A stretch of 64,000 bases of DNA from Rhizobium sp. 16-449-1b (GTDB lineage: Bacteria; Pseudomonadota; Alphaproteobacteria; Rhizobiales; Rhizobiaceae): contig NZ_JAGHMH010000005.1 of NCBI RefSeq assembly GCF_017741935.1, positions 1-64,000 on the forward strand, written 5' to 3'. The position numbers and the translations under genes were made by a program. Of the stretch, positions 24,001 to 31,809 are shown one piece after another. Under the pieces are notes generated by a model. It was not told the DNA's origin and searched no databases. It saw nothing but the letters and a program-made list of their open reading frames with translations. Every line of letters starts with the position of its first letter. Position 1 is the first letter of the stretch.

Positions 24001-24210
24001 ATGCCTGATTTGAAAAACTGGTATAGCTCGAAGACCATCTGGGGCGCGGTCGTTGCGATCCTCGCTTCGGCTTTGCACTTTACGGGTGTGGATATCGCAT
24101 CCGGCGACCGCTCCCAGATCGTCGATGCGATCGTCAACATCGCGGGCGCGCTGGGTGGCCTGCTGGCGGTCTATGGTCGGGTGACGGCGAAGTCCGCGAT
24201 CAAGCCTTGA
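24001..24210 (+). CDS. Small holin-like membrane protein
   Basis: A 69-residue protein with two hydrophobic segments (TIWGAVVAILASALHFTGV and IVNIAGALGGLLAVYGRV) separated by a polar turn with DRSQ and ending in basic residues. Size and layout match small class II phage holins. It would let the endolysin encoded at 7389 reach the wall, although the two are 16 kb apart. AGGAGAAGG precedes the ATG. It lies 24 bases after g15 and is followed by a terminator, so it is the last gene of the GTA unit. Confidence 0.65.
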   Translation: MPDLKNWYSSKTIWGAVVAILASALHFTGVDIASGDRSQIVDAIVNIAGALGGLLAVYGRVTAKSAIKP

Positions 24211-24226
24211 GTCCATAGGCGATTGT

Positions 24227-24264
24227 GGCACGGTGGCGCGAATGCCGCCGCCAACCGTGCCTTT
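24227..24264 (+). terminator. Terminator at the end of the GTA-like cluster
   Basis: GGCACGGTGGCG (24227-24238) pairs with CGCCAACCGTGCC (24249-24261; one bulge) and is followed by TTT. It begins 16 bases after the holin-like gene's stop. A short T-run makes it a moderate intrinsic terminator for the rightward tail operon. Confidence 0.55.
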
Positions 24265-24276
24265 CCGGCCACAGCA

Positions 24277-24328
24277 GGGGTGTCGGGTGCCTTGCGGCAT
24301 GCTCCGAGACACCCCCAAGCACCCGACA
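24277..24328. promoter_or_regulatory. Two mutually exclusive inverted repeats upstream of feuN
   Basis: GGGGTGTC (24277-24284) can pair with GACACCCC (24308-24315). The overlapping TGTCGGGTGC (24281-24290) can pair perfectly with GCACCCGACA (24319-24328). Both pairings share TGTC, so only one can form fully. The element lies 79 bases before the feuN start and could be a switchable terminator or simply a degenerate repeat. Confidence 0.35.
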
Positions 24329-24406
24329 TTACCTTGCATTCATTTGCCATTCAGGTCTCCTGAGTACATAGTCAGGTCAAGTTGGTATCCATTGAAAGCA
24401 TAGCAC

Positions 24407-24655
24407 ATGGCCTCTCCTCTGAGCGTCGCAGCGTTGGCCGTTTGGCTGACGGTACCGTCGCCCTCACCGGATAATACGCACAACCTTTTGGTGCGTGTAG
24501 CAGGCGATTGCAGTGAAGCCGCCCAGCAGGTTGTCGAGAAGACCGGGGGGCAGCTGCTCTCCGTTCAGCCCTCCGGCGACAGCTGCATCATCACCGTGCT
24601 CGTCCAGGGCAACGGCCAGCGACCGCGTAAAGTAACCGTCAAGGTTCCGATGTAG
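24407..24655 (+). CDS. feuN: FeuN-like small periplasmic modulator of FeuQ
   Basis: An 82-residue protein with an N-terminal hydrophobic segment (SVAALAVWLTV) and a mature part with two cysteines (VAGDCSEAAQQ and PSGDSCIITVLV). In Sinorhizobium a small protein, FeuN, encoded just before feuP restrains the FeuQ kinase. Size, export signal and position 53 bases before the response regulator all fit. An in-frame TAG two codons upstream fixes the ATG at 24407, though the ribosome site is weak. The assignment rests on context more than on sequence similarity. Confidence 0.65.
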   Translation: MASPLSVAALAVWLTVPSPSPDNTHNLLVRVAGDCSEAAQQVVEKTGGQLLSVQPSGDSCIITVLVQGNGQRPRKVTVKVPM

Positions 24656-24708
24656 GCAGAATCGCCCTATTTAGACATCGAAGACATAAAGCGGAGTAGA
24701 GCGGACCG

Positions 24709-25380
24709 ATGCGCATCCTGGTAGTCGAAGACGACGTCAATCTGAATCGTCAGCTGAGCGAAACCCTGAAAGAGGCCGGCTACGTCGTCGATCAGGCGTT
24801 CGACGGCGAGGAGGGACACTTCCTCGGCGATACCGAACCCTATGACGCGATCATCCTCGATATCGGCCTGCCCGAACTCGACGGCGTCAGCGTTCTGGAA
24901 AAGTGGCGTGGCGCCGGTCGCGGCATGCCGGTGCTGATCCTGACCGCCCGCGACCGCTGGAGCGACAAGGTCGCCGGCATCGATGCGGGCGCCGACGATT
25001 ACGTGACCAAGCCCTTCCATGTCGAAGAGGTGCTCGCCCGCATCCGCGCGCTCATCCGTCGGGCCGCCGGCCACTCGTCGTCGGAGATCGTCTGCGGCCC
25101 CGTTCGCCTCGACACCAAGACTTCGAAGGCGGTGGTCAACGGGGTGGCGCTGAAGCTCACCTCGCACGAATACCGGCTGCTCGCCTATCTCATGCACCAC
25201 ATGGGCGAGGTCGTGTCGCGCACCGAGCTGGTCGAGCACATGTACGACCAGGATTTCGACCGCGACAGCAACACGATCGAAGTCTTCGTCGGTCGCCTGC
25301 GCAAGAAGATGGGCGTCGATCTGATCGAAACGGTGCGCGGTCTCGGCTACCGCATCCAAGCGCCGACCAATGCGAATTAA
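24709..25380 (+). CDS. feuP: Response regulator FeuP (OmpR/PhoB family)
   Basis: A 223-residue two-component regulator. The receiver has the acidic pocket VVEDD, phospho-acceptor Asp51 in ILDIGLPELDG and the TAR and KPF motifs. The C-terminal winged helix includes LTSHEYRLLAYLM, DRDSNTIEVFVGRLRKK and the closing VRGLGYRI. In Rhizobium leguminosarum and Sinorhizobium, FeuP-FeuQ controls genes such as the cyclic glucan exporter ndvA and is needed for symbiosis and low-osmolarity growth. Its end overlaps feuQ by eleven bases. Confidence 0.85.
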   Translation: MRILVVEDDVNLNRQLSETLKEAGYVVDQAFDGEEGHFLGDTEPYDAIILDIGLPELDGVSVLEKWRGAGRGMPVLILTARDRWSDKVAGIDAGADDYVTKPFHVEEVLARIRALIRRAAGHSSSEIVCGPVRLDTKTSKAVVNGVALKLTSHEYRLLAYLMHHMGEVVSRTELVEHMYDQDFDRDSNTIEVFVGRLRKKMGVDLIETVRGLGYRIQAPTNAN

Positions 25381-26773
25381 GTCTCTTACCGCACGCGTCC
25401 TGCTTCTGACCACGATCTGGTCGACCGTGGCGCTTGTCGTAATCGGCCTGTTGATCTCGACGCTCTATCGCAAGAGCGCCGAGCGCGGCTTTCAGGATCT
25501 GCTGCGCGCGCAGCTTTATAACGTCATCAACTCGGTGGCGATCGGCGATCAGGGGGCGCTATCAGGCAGCCCGCAGCTCGGCGACCTGCGCTTCGCCCAG
25601 CCGAAGACCGGCTGGTACTGGATGGTCGAGCCGCTGGGGACCTACACGGCTCCGCCGCTGGTCTCGCCCTCGCTCGGCGCCACCACCATCCCCGTTCCCT
25701 CCGTGCTGGAAGCGCCGTTCGACAAGAACTACGAGCGCTACTACCAGGTGACGGATACGTCGCAGAACCGCATTCAGGTCGCCGAGACCGAAGTGGTGCT
25801 CGACACCGATGGCCGCGCCGCGCGCTTTCGCGTCACCGGCAATGTCGATGTCGTCGAGGACGACGTCCGCAATTTCTCCCACAGCCTCTATCTCGCGCTT
25901 GCCGGCTTCGGCGTCGGCAGCCTGATCGTCAACGCGCTCGCCATTCTCTATGGCCTGAAGCCGCTCGACAAGGCGCGCGCGGCACTCGAGCGCATCCGCG
26001 CCGGCGAGAGCGAGCAGCTGAAAGGCGAGTTCCCGCGCGAAATTCTGCCGCTTGCCAACGAGGTCAACGCGCTGATCGACAGCAACCGCCGCATCGTCGA
26101 GCGCGCCCGCATGCAGGTCGGCAATCTCGCCCATTCGCTGAAGACGCCGATCGCCGTGCTGCTCAATGAAGCCCGCGTTCTGGAGCGCTCGCATGGCGAG
26201 CTGGTCAAGAGCCAGGCGGAATCGATGCAGGGGCAGGTGCAATCCTATCTCAACCGTGCCCGCATCGCCGCCCAGCGCGAATCCGTGCTCGCCCGTACCG
26301 ACGCCGAGCCGGCGCTGGAACGGCTGGTGCGCGTCATGCGGCGCCTCAACGTCGACAAGGAGTTCGACCTCGTCGTCAATCCGCCGCATCTGGCCGTGGC
26401 GCTGGAGCAGCAGGACCTTGAGGAAGTGGTCGGCAACTTGCTTGAGAATGCCTCGCGCTTTGCCGTGCACAAGGTCAGGCTTTCGGTCACCGAAGCCCCC
26501 GATGACGTCAAGGGCGGGGAGGGCAGTGCCCGCCGCCATTGGGTCGAGGTGATCGTCGAGGATGATGGCCCGGGCCTTGAGCCCGACCAGATCCGCGAGG
26601 CTTTGAAGCGCGGCCGCCGTCTCGACGAGAGCAAGCCCGGCACCGGCCTTGGCCTGTCGATCGTCACCGAGATCGCCAACGAGTATCAGGGCCGGCTGGA
26701 ACTGTCGCGCGGCGAGTGGGGCGGGCTGAAGGCGCGCCTTATTCTTCCCGGTGTCACAAAGGATGTTGCGTGA
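25370..26773 (+). CDS. feuQ: Sensor histidine kinase FeuQ
   Basis: A 467-residue membrane kinase. A transmembrane helix at about 7-32, a periplasmic sensor domain of about 140 residues, and a second helix at about 172-195 are followed by a HAMP-like region (LDKARAALERIRAGE). The phospho-acceptor His255 is in GNLAHSLKTP, an atypical HSLKTP H-box shared by PhoQ-like kinases. The ATPase has N-box NLLENASRF, DDGPGL and GTGLGLSIV. It partners FeuP, which it overlaps, and FeuN is its likely periplasmic inhibitor. Confidence 0.87.
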   Translation: MRIKSLTARVLLLTTIWSTVALVVIGLLISTLYRKSAERGFQDLLRAQLYNVINSVAIGDQGALSGSPQLGDLRFAQPKTGWYWMVEPLGTYTAPPLVSPSLGATTIPVPSVLEAPFDKNYERYYQVTDTSQNRIQVAETEVVLDTDGRAARFRVTGNVDVVEDDVRNFSHSLYLALAGFGVGSLIVNALAILYGLKPLDKARAALERIRAGESEQLKGEFPREILPLANEVNALIDSNRRIVERARMQVGNLAHSLKTPIAVLLNEARVLERSHGELVKSQAESMQGQVQSYLNRARIAAQRESVLARTDAEPALERLVRVMRRLNVDKEFDLVVNPPHLAVALEQQDLEEVVGNLLENASRFAVHKVRLSVTEAPDDVKGGEGSARRHWVEVIVEDDGPGLEPDQIREALKRGRRLDESKPGTGLGLSIVTEIANEYQGRLELSRGEWGGLKARLILPGVTKDVA

Positions 26774-26881
26774 TCGGCGGCTTGATGCCAGAAAGACATT
26801 TGCATAGCATGCTTTACCTCGCAACGGCGGGGTGCGGCTTGCACCTGTGGCGCGTTTGACACCTGGTTCGGGTTCGACTGA

Positions 26882-27310
26882 ATGATACCTAGCTCAAAAG
26901 GCATAATTGGTCTTTCTCTTGCGGCATGCGTGGCTCTGTCCGGCTGCCAGACGACGAAGAGCGGCGCCTCATCTGGCCTTTTCGGCGGCCGCAAGCCATC
27001 GGCCTCCGCCACCATCATCGAAGCCCTGCAGGGCGGCATCGTCGGCCGCACCGGCGTAACCTTGAGCGACAGCGACCGGCAGCGGGCGCTGGAAGCCGAG
27101 TACCGTGCGCTGGAAGGGGCCGCTGTCGGCCAGCCGGTCGTCTGGAGCGGCCGCAATGTCAGCGGCAAGGTCGTGGCCGCCGCACCCTATCAGGTCGGCT
27201 CGCAGAATTGCCGCCAGTACACCCACACGCTCACCGTCGACGGCAAGGAAACGCTGGCGCGCGGATCGGCCTGCCGCAATGGCGACGGCAGTTGGTCGCC
27301 ACTCGGCTAA
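26882..27310 (+). CDS. Outer-membrane lipoprotein, 17-kDa surface-antigen type
   Basis: A 142-residue lipoprotein: signal peptide with lipobox VALSGC, Cys22 being the lipidation site, then a Ser/Gly-rich linker. The C-terminal half (LSDSDRQRALEAEYRALEGA, then CRQYTHTLTVDGK and ARGSACRNGDGSW) matches the RT0821/17-kDa surface antigen-like group of alphaproteobacteria. Its role is probably envelope structure, not known in detail. It stands alone between feuQ and the cytochrome c maturation operon. Confidence 0.8.
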   Translation: MIPSSKGIIGLSLAACVALSGCQTTKSGASSGLFGGRKPSASATIIEALQGGIVGRTGVTLSDSDRQRALEAEYRALEGAAVGQPVVWSGRNVSGKVVAAAPYQVGSQNCRQYTHTLTVDGKETLARGSACRNGDGSWSPLG

Positions 27311-27422
27311 TCCAGAGCGTTGATGTCAGGCCCATCTGGCAAGGTGCGGCAAAATACTTCAAATCATCGTCATCGCAGCTTTGCGTATTGGAATGATCAC
27401 GCGCTTCGAGTAATTGGCGGTC

Positions 27423-28592
27423 ATGACCTTCTGGATTCTACTGGCCGTGATGACGGCATCCGTTGCCGCTCTTCTGCTTTATCCGCTTTTGCGGGGCTCG
27501 AAGGCGACCGGCGATAGCCGTGCCGGCGAAACCGCCGTCTACCGCGACCAGCTTGCCGAACTCGACCGCGACCGCGCCGGCGGCCTGATTTCCGCTGAGG
27601 AAGCCGAGTATGCGCGCGCCGAAATCGGCCGCCGACTGCTTGCCGTATCGAGCGCCGAGGCGTCGGCTGCTCCCAAGGCCGGACGCGGATACCGTCGCGC
27701 CGCCGAAGTCTTCGTGCTCATGCTGTTGCCGCTCACGGGGCTCTGTCTTTACATCATAATGGGCAGACCCGATCTGCCCTCGCAGCCTCTCGAGGCGCGC
27801 CTGGAGAATCCCGGCAACGACATGGCGATCCTTGTCGCCAAAGCCGAGCGGCATCTCGCCGAGAACCCGGATGATGGGAAGGGCTGGGACATCCTGGCGC
27901 CGATCTACTTCAACACCATGCGCATCGCCGACGCCGAGACCGCATACCGCAACGCCATTCGCCTGCTCGGCGAAACGGCCGCCCGGCTCGACGGGCTGGC
28001 CGAAACGCTGATTGCCGCCTCGAGCGGCGTGATCACCGACGATGCGCGCGATGTGCTGACGCGTTCGTTGAAGCTGGAGCCGGAAAACCCGCGCGCCCGC
28101 TTCTACATCGCGCTCGGCCTCGAACAGGCGGGCAAGGCCGACGAGGCCCGCGCCGGCTTCGAGGCGATCGCCAAGCAGTCACCGCCCGATGCGCCATGGA
28201 TGCCGCTGGTGAACGAGCATATCGCAAAGAACGGCGGCTCGCCGACTGCGGGCAATGCTCCGGCCACGGCAGCCGCACCACTTGGTGGACCGACGCAGGC
28301 TGACGTGGCGGCGGCCGATCAGATGAACAGCGGCGATCGCCAGCAGATGATCCGCGGCATGGTCGACAGCCTCGACGCGAAGCTGACCGAGAACCCCGAC
28401 AATCTCGACGGATGGCTGCGGCTGGTCCGCTCCTATATGGTATTGAACGACAAGGACCGCGCGGCGGCGGCGCTGAAGCGCGGGCTGACGGCTTTCCCCG
28501 CTGATGGCGAGAAGGGCAAGCAGCTTGTGGCACTCGCCCATGAACTCGGTCTTCCCGCGGACGCAGCGGCGACACAAGGAACGATGCAATGA
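27423..28592 (+). CDS. ccmI: Cytochrome c maturation protein CcmI (CycH)
   Basis: Apocytochrome c chaperone of 389 residues, inner-membrane anchored. Two membrane segments are visible (residues about 2-20 and near 95-113), flanking a cytoplasmic segment with the typical [19 protein letters not shown]. The C-terminal periplasmic part has TPR-like repeats ([26 protein letters not shown], landmark) that hold the apocytochrome. ATG at 27423 is used. It is first in the coupled ccmI-ccmE-ccmF-ccmH operon (cycHJKL in rhizobial naming), overlapping ccmE by four bases. Confidence 0.92.
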   Translation: MTFWILLAVMTASVAALLLYPLLRGSKATGDSRAGETAVYRDQLAELDRDRAGGLISAEEAEYARAEIGRRLLAVSSAEASAAPKAGRGYRRAAEVFVLMLLPLTGLCLYIIMGRPDLPSQPLEARLENPGNDMAILVAKAERHLAENPDDGKGWDILAPIYFNTMRIADAETAYRNAIRLLGETAARLDGLAETLIAASSGVITDDARDVLTRSLKLEPENPRARFYIALGLEQAGKADEARAGFEAIAKQSPPDAPWMPLVNEHIAKNGGSPTAGNAPATAAAPLGGPTQADVAAADQMNSGDRQQMIRGMVDSLDAKLTENPDNLDGWLRLVRSYMVLNDKDRAAAALKRGLTAFPADGEKGKQLVALAHELGLPADAAATQGTMQ

Positions 28593-29041
28593 CGCGCAAG
28601 CAGAAACGCCTTGCGGTAATCGGCGGCGGAATGAGCTTCATTGTCGCGGCCGTTCTGCTGGTGATGTTCGCCTTCAGCAATTCGGTCGCTTATTTCTACA
28701 TGCCGGCCGATCTCGCCAGCAATCCGGTGCCGCCGGGAACCCGTATCCGCCTCGGCGGGCTGGTCGGCGAGGGTAGTGTGGTCAGGGGCGCTGGCTCGAC
28801 GGTGCGTTTCGCGGTGACCGATGCCTCGGGCGATCTGGTTCACGTCCGCTTCACCGGCATCCTTCCCGATCTCTTCCGCGAGGGGCAGGGCGTGGTGACC
28901 GAGGGCACGTTCGAGAGCGGCAGCGATGTCTTCACCGCCGATACCGTGCTTGCCAAGCATGACGAGAAATACATGCCCAAGGATGTCGCCGACAGGCTGA
29001 AGCAGCAGGGGCTCTGGAAAGAGGAACAGGCGGCGAAATGA
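28589..29041 (+). CDS. ccmE: Heme chaperone CcmE (CycJ)
   Basis: A 150-residue membrane-anchored periplasmic heme carrier. After a short basic cytoplasmic end (MTRKQKRL) a signal anchor spans about 8-30. The OB-fold domain contains [13 protein letters not shown] and [18 protein letters not shown]. The heme-binding HxxxY motif is intact, with His124 and Tyr128 in [10 protein letters not shown]. It takes heme from CcmC and passes it to the CcmF/H ligase. Four-base overlaps couple it to ccmI and ccmF. Confidence 0.95.
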   Translation: MTRKQKRLAVIGGGMSFIVAAVLLVMFAFSNSVAYFYMPADLASNPVPPGTRIRLGGLVGEGSVVRGAGSTVRFAVTDASGDLVHVRFTGILPDLFREGQGVVTEGTFESGSDVFTADTVLAKHDEKYMPKDVADRLKQQGLWKEEQAAK

Positions 29042-31026
29042 TCATCGAAATCGGCCACTACGCTCTCATTCTGGCGCTCGCCACCGCGGTCATCGTGTCG
29101 CTGGTGCCGCTGATCGGCGCCCGGCGCGTGGATCAGGCGATGATGGATGTCGGGCCGATCGGCTCTGTCGTCCTTTTCGCGCTGGTCGCCTTCTCCTTCG
29201 GCGTCTTGACCTATGCGCATGTCGTCTCCGACTTCTCGGTCAAGAACGTCTGGGAAAACTCGCATTCGCTGATGCCGCTGATTTACAAATACTCCGGCGT
29301 CTGGGGCAATCACGAGGGATCGATGATGCTCTGGCTCTTGATCCTGGCTCTCTTCAGCGCGCTGGTCGCCGTCTTCGGCCGCAATCTTCCCGAGACGCTG
29401 AAGGCCAATGTGCTCTCTGTGCAGGCCTGGATCTCGGTCGCTTTCATCCTCTTTATCCTGCTCACCTCCAACCCCTTCGCGCGCCTCAATCCGGCGCCGG
29501 CCGAGGGCAAGGATCTGAACCCGATCCTGCAGGATATCGGCCTCGCCATCCATCCGCCGCTGCTCTACCTCGGCTATGTCGGCTTCTCCGTCTGCTTCTC
29601 CTTTGCCGTCGCCGCCCTGATCGAAGGGCGCATCGACGCCGCCTGGGCGCGCTGGGTGCGCCCCTGGACGCTCGCCGCCTGGACTTTCCTCACGCTCGGC
29701 ATCGCCATGGGCTCCTACTGGGCCTATTACGAGCTCGGCTGGGGTGGCTGGTGGTTCTGGGATCCGGTCGAAAACGCCTCCTTCATGCCCTGGCTCGCCG
29801 GCACGGCGCTGCTGCACTCGGCGCTCGTCATGGAAAAGCGCGAGGCGCTGAAGATCTGGACGGTGCTGCTCGCCATCCTGACGTTTTCGCTGTCGCTGAT
29901 GGGCACCTTCCTGGTGCGCTCGGGCGTGCTGACATCGGTTCACGCCTTCGCCAGCGACCCCTCGCGCGGCGTCTTCATCCTCTGCATCCTGCTGCTCTTC
30001 ATCGGTGGTGCGCTGTCGCTCTTCGCCTTCCGGGCGCCGAGGCTGACGGCCGGCGGCCTGTTCGCGCCGATCTCGCGCGAAGGCGCGCTCGTCGTCAACA
30101 ATCTGATCCTGACGGTTGCCTGCGGCAACGTGCTGACGGGGACGCTTTATCCGCTGGTTCTGGAAACGCTGACCAACGACAAGATCTCGGTCGGCCCGCC
30201 CTTCTTCAACATGACCTTCGGCCTGTTGATGGCGCCGCTGCTCGTCATCGTGCCCTTCGGCCCGCTGCTGGCCTGGAAGCGTGGTGATCTGCTGGGCGCG
30301 CTGCAGCGGCTCTATGCGGTTGCGGCACTCGCCTTCGTCGCCGCCGTCCTGTTCTTCTATCTCCAGCATGGCGGCCCGGTCATGTCGGTTCTCGGTCTCG
30401 CGGCCGGCCTCTTCCTGGTCCTCGGCGCCATCGCCGACCTGTGGTACCGCGCCGGCGTCGGCAAGCAGCCTCTTGGCATCGCCTGGCGTCGCCTCAAGGG
30501 CCTGCCGCGTTCGGCCTTCGGCACGGCGCTCGCCCATGCGGGCCTCGGCATCTCGGTGCTTGGCATCGTCGCCGTTTCCACTTTCCAGACCGAGCACGTG
30601 CTGCAGATGAAGCAGGGCGAGGTGACCGATGCCGGCGGCTACACGCTGCGCTTCGACGGCATGAAGAAGGCGACTGGGCCGAACTACACCGAGGATCGCG
30701 GTCATTTCACCATCGCCAGGGGCGGCGTCGAAGTCGCTGACGTCTGGTCCGCCAAGCGCATCTACACCGCCGGCCAGATGCCGACGACGGAAGCCGGTAT
30801 CCTGACCTTCGGTGCGAGCCAGCTCTACGTCTCGCTCGGCGATCCCACAGATGATGGCGGTATCGTCGTGCGCATCTGGTGGAAGCCCTATATTCTTTGC
30901 ATCTGGGGCGGTGCGCTCGTCATGGCGCTCGGCGGCTTCGTCTCGCTCAGCGACCGGCGCCTGCGCGTCGGCGCGCCACGCCGCAAGGCAAAGGCGCTGC
31001 AGCCTGTCATGGAGCCGGCCGAATGA
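29038..31026 (+). CDS. ccmF: Cytochrome c heme lyase subunit CcmF (CycK)
   Basis: A 662-residue multi-pass inner-membrane protein with about fifteen hydrophobic segments. The tryptophan-rich WWD motif [19 protein letters not shown], which places heme for ligation, is complete, as are the conserved flanking histidines ([10 protein letters not shown] and the later TALLHSALV). Together with CcmH it attaches heme to apocytochromes. Its TGA overlaps an ATG at 31023, which is the probable original start of ccmH and has GGAG eight bases upstream. Confidence 0.95.
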   Translation: MIIEIGHYALILALATAVIVSLVPLIGARRVDQAMMDVGPIGSVVLFALVAFSFGVLTYAHVVSDFSVKNVWENSHSLMPLIYKYSGVWGNHEGSMMLWLLILALFSALVAVFGRNLPETLKANVLSVQAWISVAFILFILLTSNPFARLNPAPAEGKDLNPILQDIGLAIHPPLLYLGYVGFSVCFSFAVAALIEGRIDAAWARWVRPWTLAAWTFLTLGIAMGSYWAYYELGWGGWWFWDPVENASFMPWLAGTALLHSALVMEKREALKIWTVLLAILTFSLSLMGTFLVRSGVLTSVHAFASDPSRGVFILCILLLFIGGALSLFAFRAPRLTAGGLFAPISREGALVVNNLILTVACGNVLTGTLYPLVLETLTNDKISVGPPFFNMTFGLLMAPLLVIVPFGPLLAWKRGDLLGALQRLYAVAALAFVAAVLFFYLQHGGPVMSVLGLAAGLFLVLGAIADLWYRAGVGKQPLGIAWRRLKGLPRSAFGTALAHAGLGISVLGIVAVSTFQTEHVLQMKQGEVTDAGGYTLRFDGMKKATGPNYTEDRGHFTIARGGVEVADVWSAKRIYTAGQMPTTEAGILTFGASQLYVSLGDPTDDGGIVVRIWWKPYILCIWGGALVMALGGFVSLSDRRLRVGAPRRKAKALQPVMEPAE

Positions 31027-31667
31027 TGCGGGTTAGATCTCCCTCATTCCTGTGCTCGTCACAGGAATCCAGCGCGCCCAAGTCCTTGGGCGCAGAGGAC
31101 TCTTATCCAAGAGCATGGTCATTCACGGCGCGGACGCGCCGTGGCTGGATTCCTGTGACAAGCACAGGAATGAGGGAAGGAAAGGTTCGGCCCTCAACTT
31201 CGATACCTGCCTTTGCGTCACGCTTTTTTGTCAGCCTCTTCATAGCGCTCGCTCCCCTTCCGGCCTTCGCCGTCAACCCGGACGAGATGCTGAAAGATCC
31301 CGCTCTCGAAAGCCGTGCGCGGGCGATCTCGGCGGAATTGCGCTGCATGGTCTGCCAGAACCAGTCGATCGACGATTCCAACGCCGAGCTGGCCAAGGAT
31401 CTGCGTCTGCTGGTGCGAAAGCGCATCACCGATGGCGACAGCGACCAGCAGGTCATGAGCTACATCGTCTCCCGCTACGGTGAGTTCGTGCTGCTAAAGC
31501 CGCGCTTCGAGACAAAGACGCTGCTCTTGTGGGGCGCTCCGATCCTGCTCGCGGTGCTGGGCGGCCTGTCGCTCGTCGTCTTCGCCCGTCGCTATGCCGG
31601 CCAGCCGACGGGATCGGCGCTGACGAGCGACGAGCAGGCGCGCTTGAACGAGTTGCTGAAAAAGTAG
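31023..31667 (+). CDS. ccmH: Cytochrome c maturation protein CcmH (CycL) with repeat-derived N-terminal extension
   Basis: Periplasmic thiol-reducing subunit of the heme ligase. The redox motif [16 protein letters not shown], the helix [16 protein letters not shown] and a C-terminal membrane anchor ([15 protein letters not shown]) are intact. The ATG at 31023 overlaps the ccmF stop and has a GGAG site, so it is the natural operon start. But a palindromic repeat at 31039-31178 adds about 47 codons in frame before the signal peptide ([16 protein letters not shown], near residues 68-83). Translation may instead begin at the ATG at 31170, at the edge of the repeat, which gives a normal-length signal peptide but a poor ribosome site. 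Confidence 0.85.
   Translation: MMRVRSPSFLCSSQESSAPKSLGAEDSYPRAWSFTARTRRGWIPVTSTGMREGKVRPSTSIPAFASRFFVSLFIALAPLPAFAVNPDEMLKDPALESRARAISAELRCMVCQNQSIDDSNAELAKDLRLLVRKRITDGDSDQQVMSYIVSRYGEFVLLKPRFETKTLLLWGAPILLAVLGGLSLVVFARRYAGQPTGSALTSDEQARLNELLKK
31039..31178. repeat. Palindromic mosaic element inserted in the 5' part of ccmH
   Basis: Arms 31039-31073 and 31144-31178 are reverse complements over about 35 bases with two mismatches, both built on CTCATTCCTGTGC and GTCACAGGAATCCAGC. Inside are two perfect hairpins: GCGCCCAAG/CTTGGGCGC around TC, and CACGGCGCG/CGCGCCGTG around GA. This clover-like layout is that of rhizobial mosaic palindromic elements. The element has no stop codon in the ccmH frame. 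Confidence 0.75.
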
Positions 31668-31809
31668 GTTTGAGGCGGAAGAATTCGGACATTACGAATT
31701 TTTCATGCCTCGGACAGTTCGCAGTAAGGTGTGCCGTCCTATATCTTCATCCATCGACCGATCCGGTAACCGCCGGTCCCGTGGATTTAAATATAAGAAG
31801 GTGCGTCTT

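Noticed and set aside
4600-24400. Reading the cluster as an active temperate prophage with att sites
   Set aside because: No integrase, repressor, replication or excision genes and no tRNA or flanking direct repeat seen; GTA-specific tail gene families fit better.
28840-30705. 621-codon minus-strand frame opposite ccmE/ccmF
   Set aside because: Glu/Arg-rich antisense shadow with no recognisable domain; ccmE and ccmF are intact on the plus strand.
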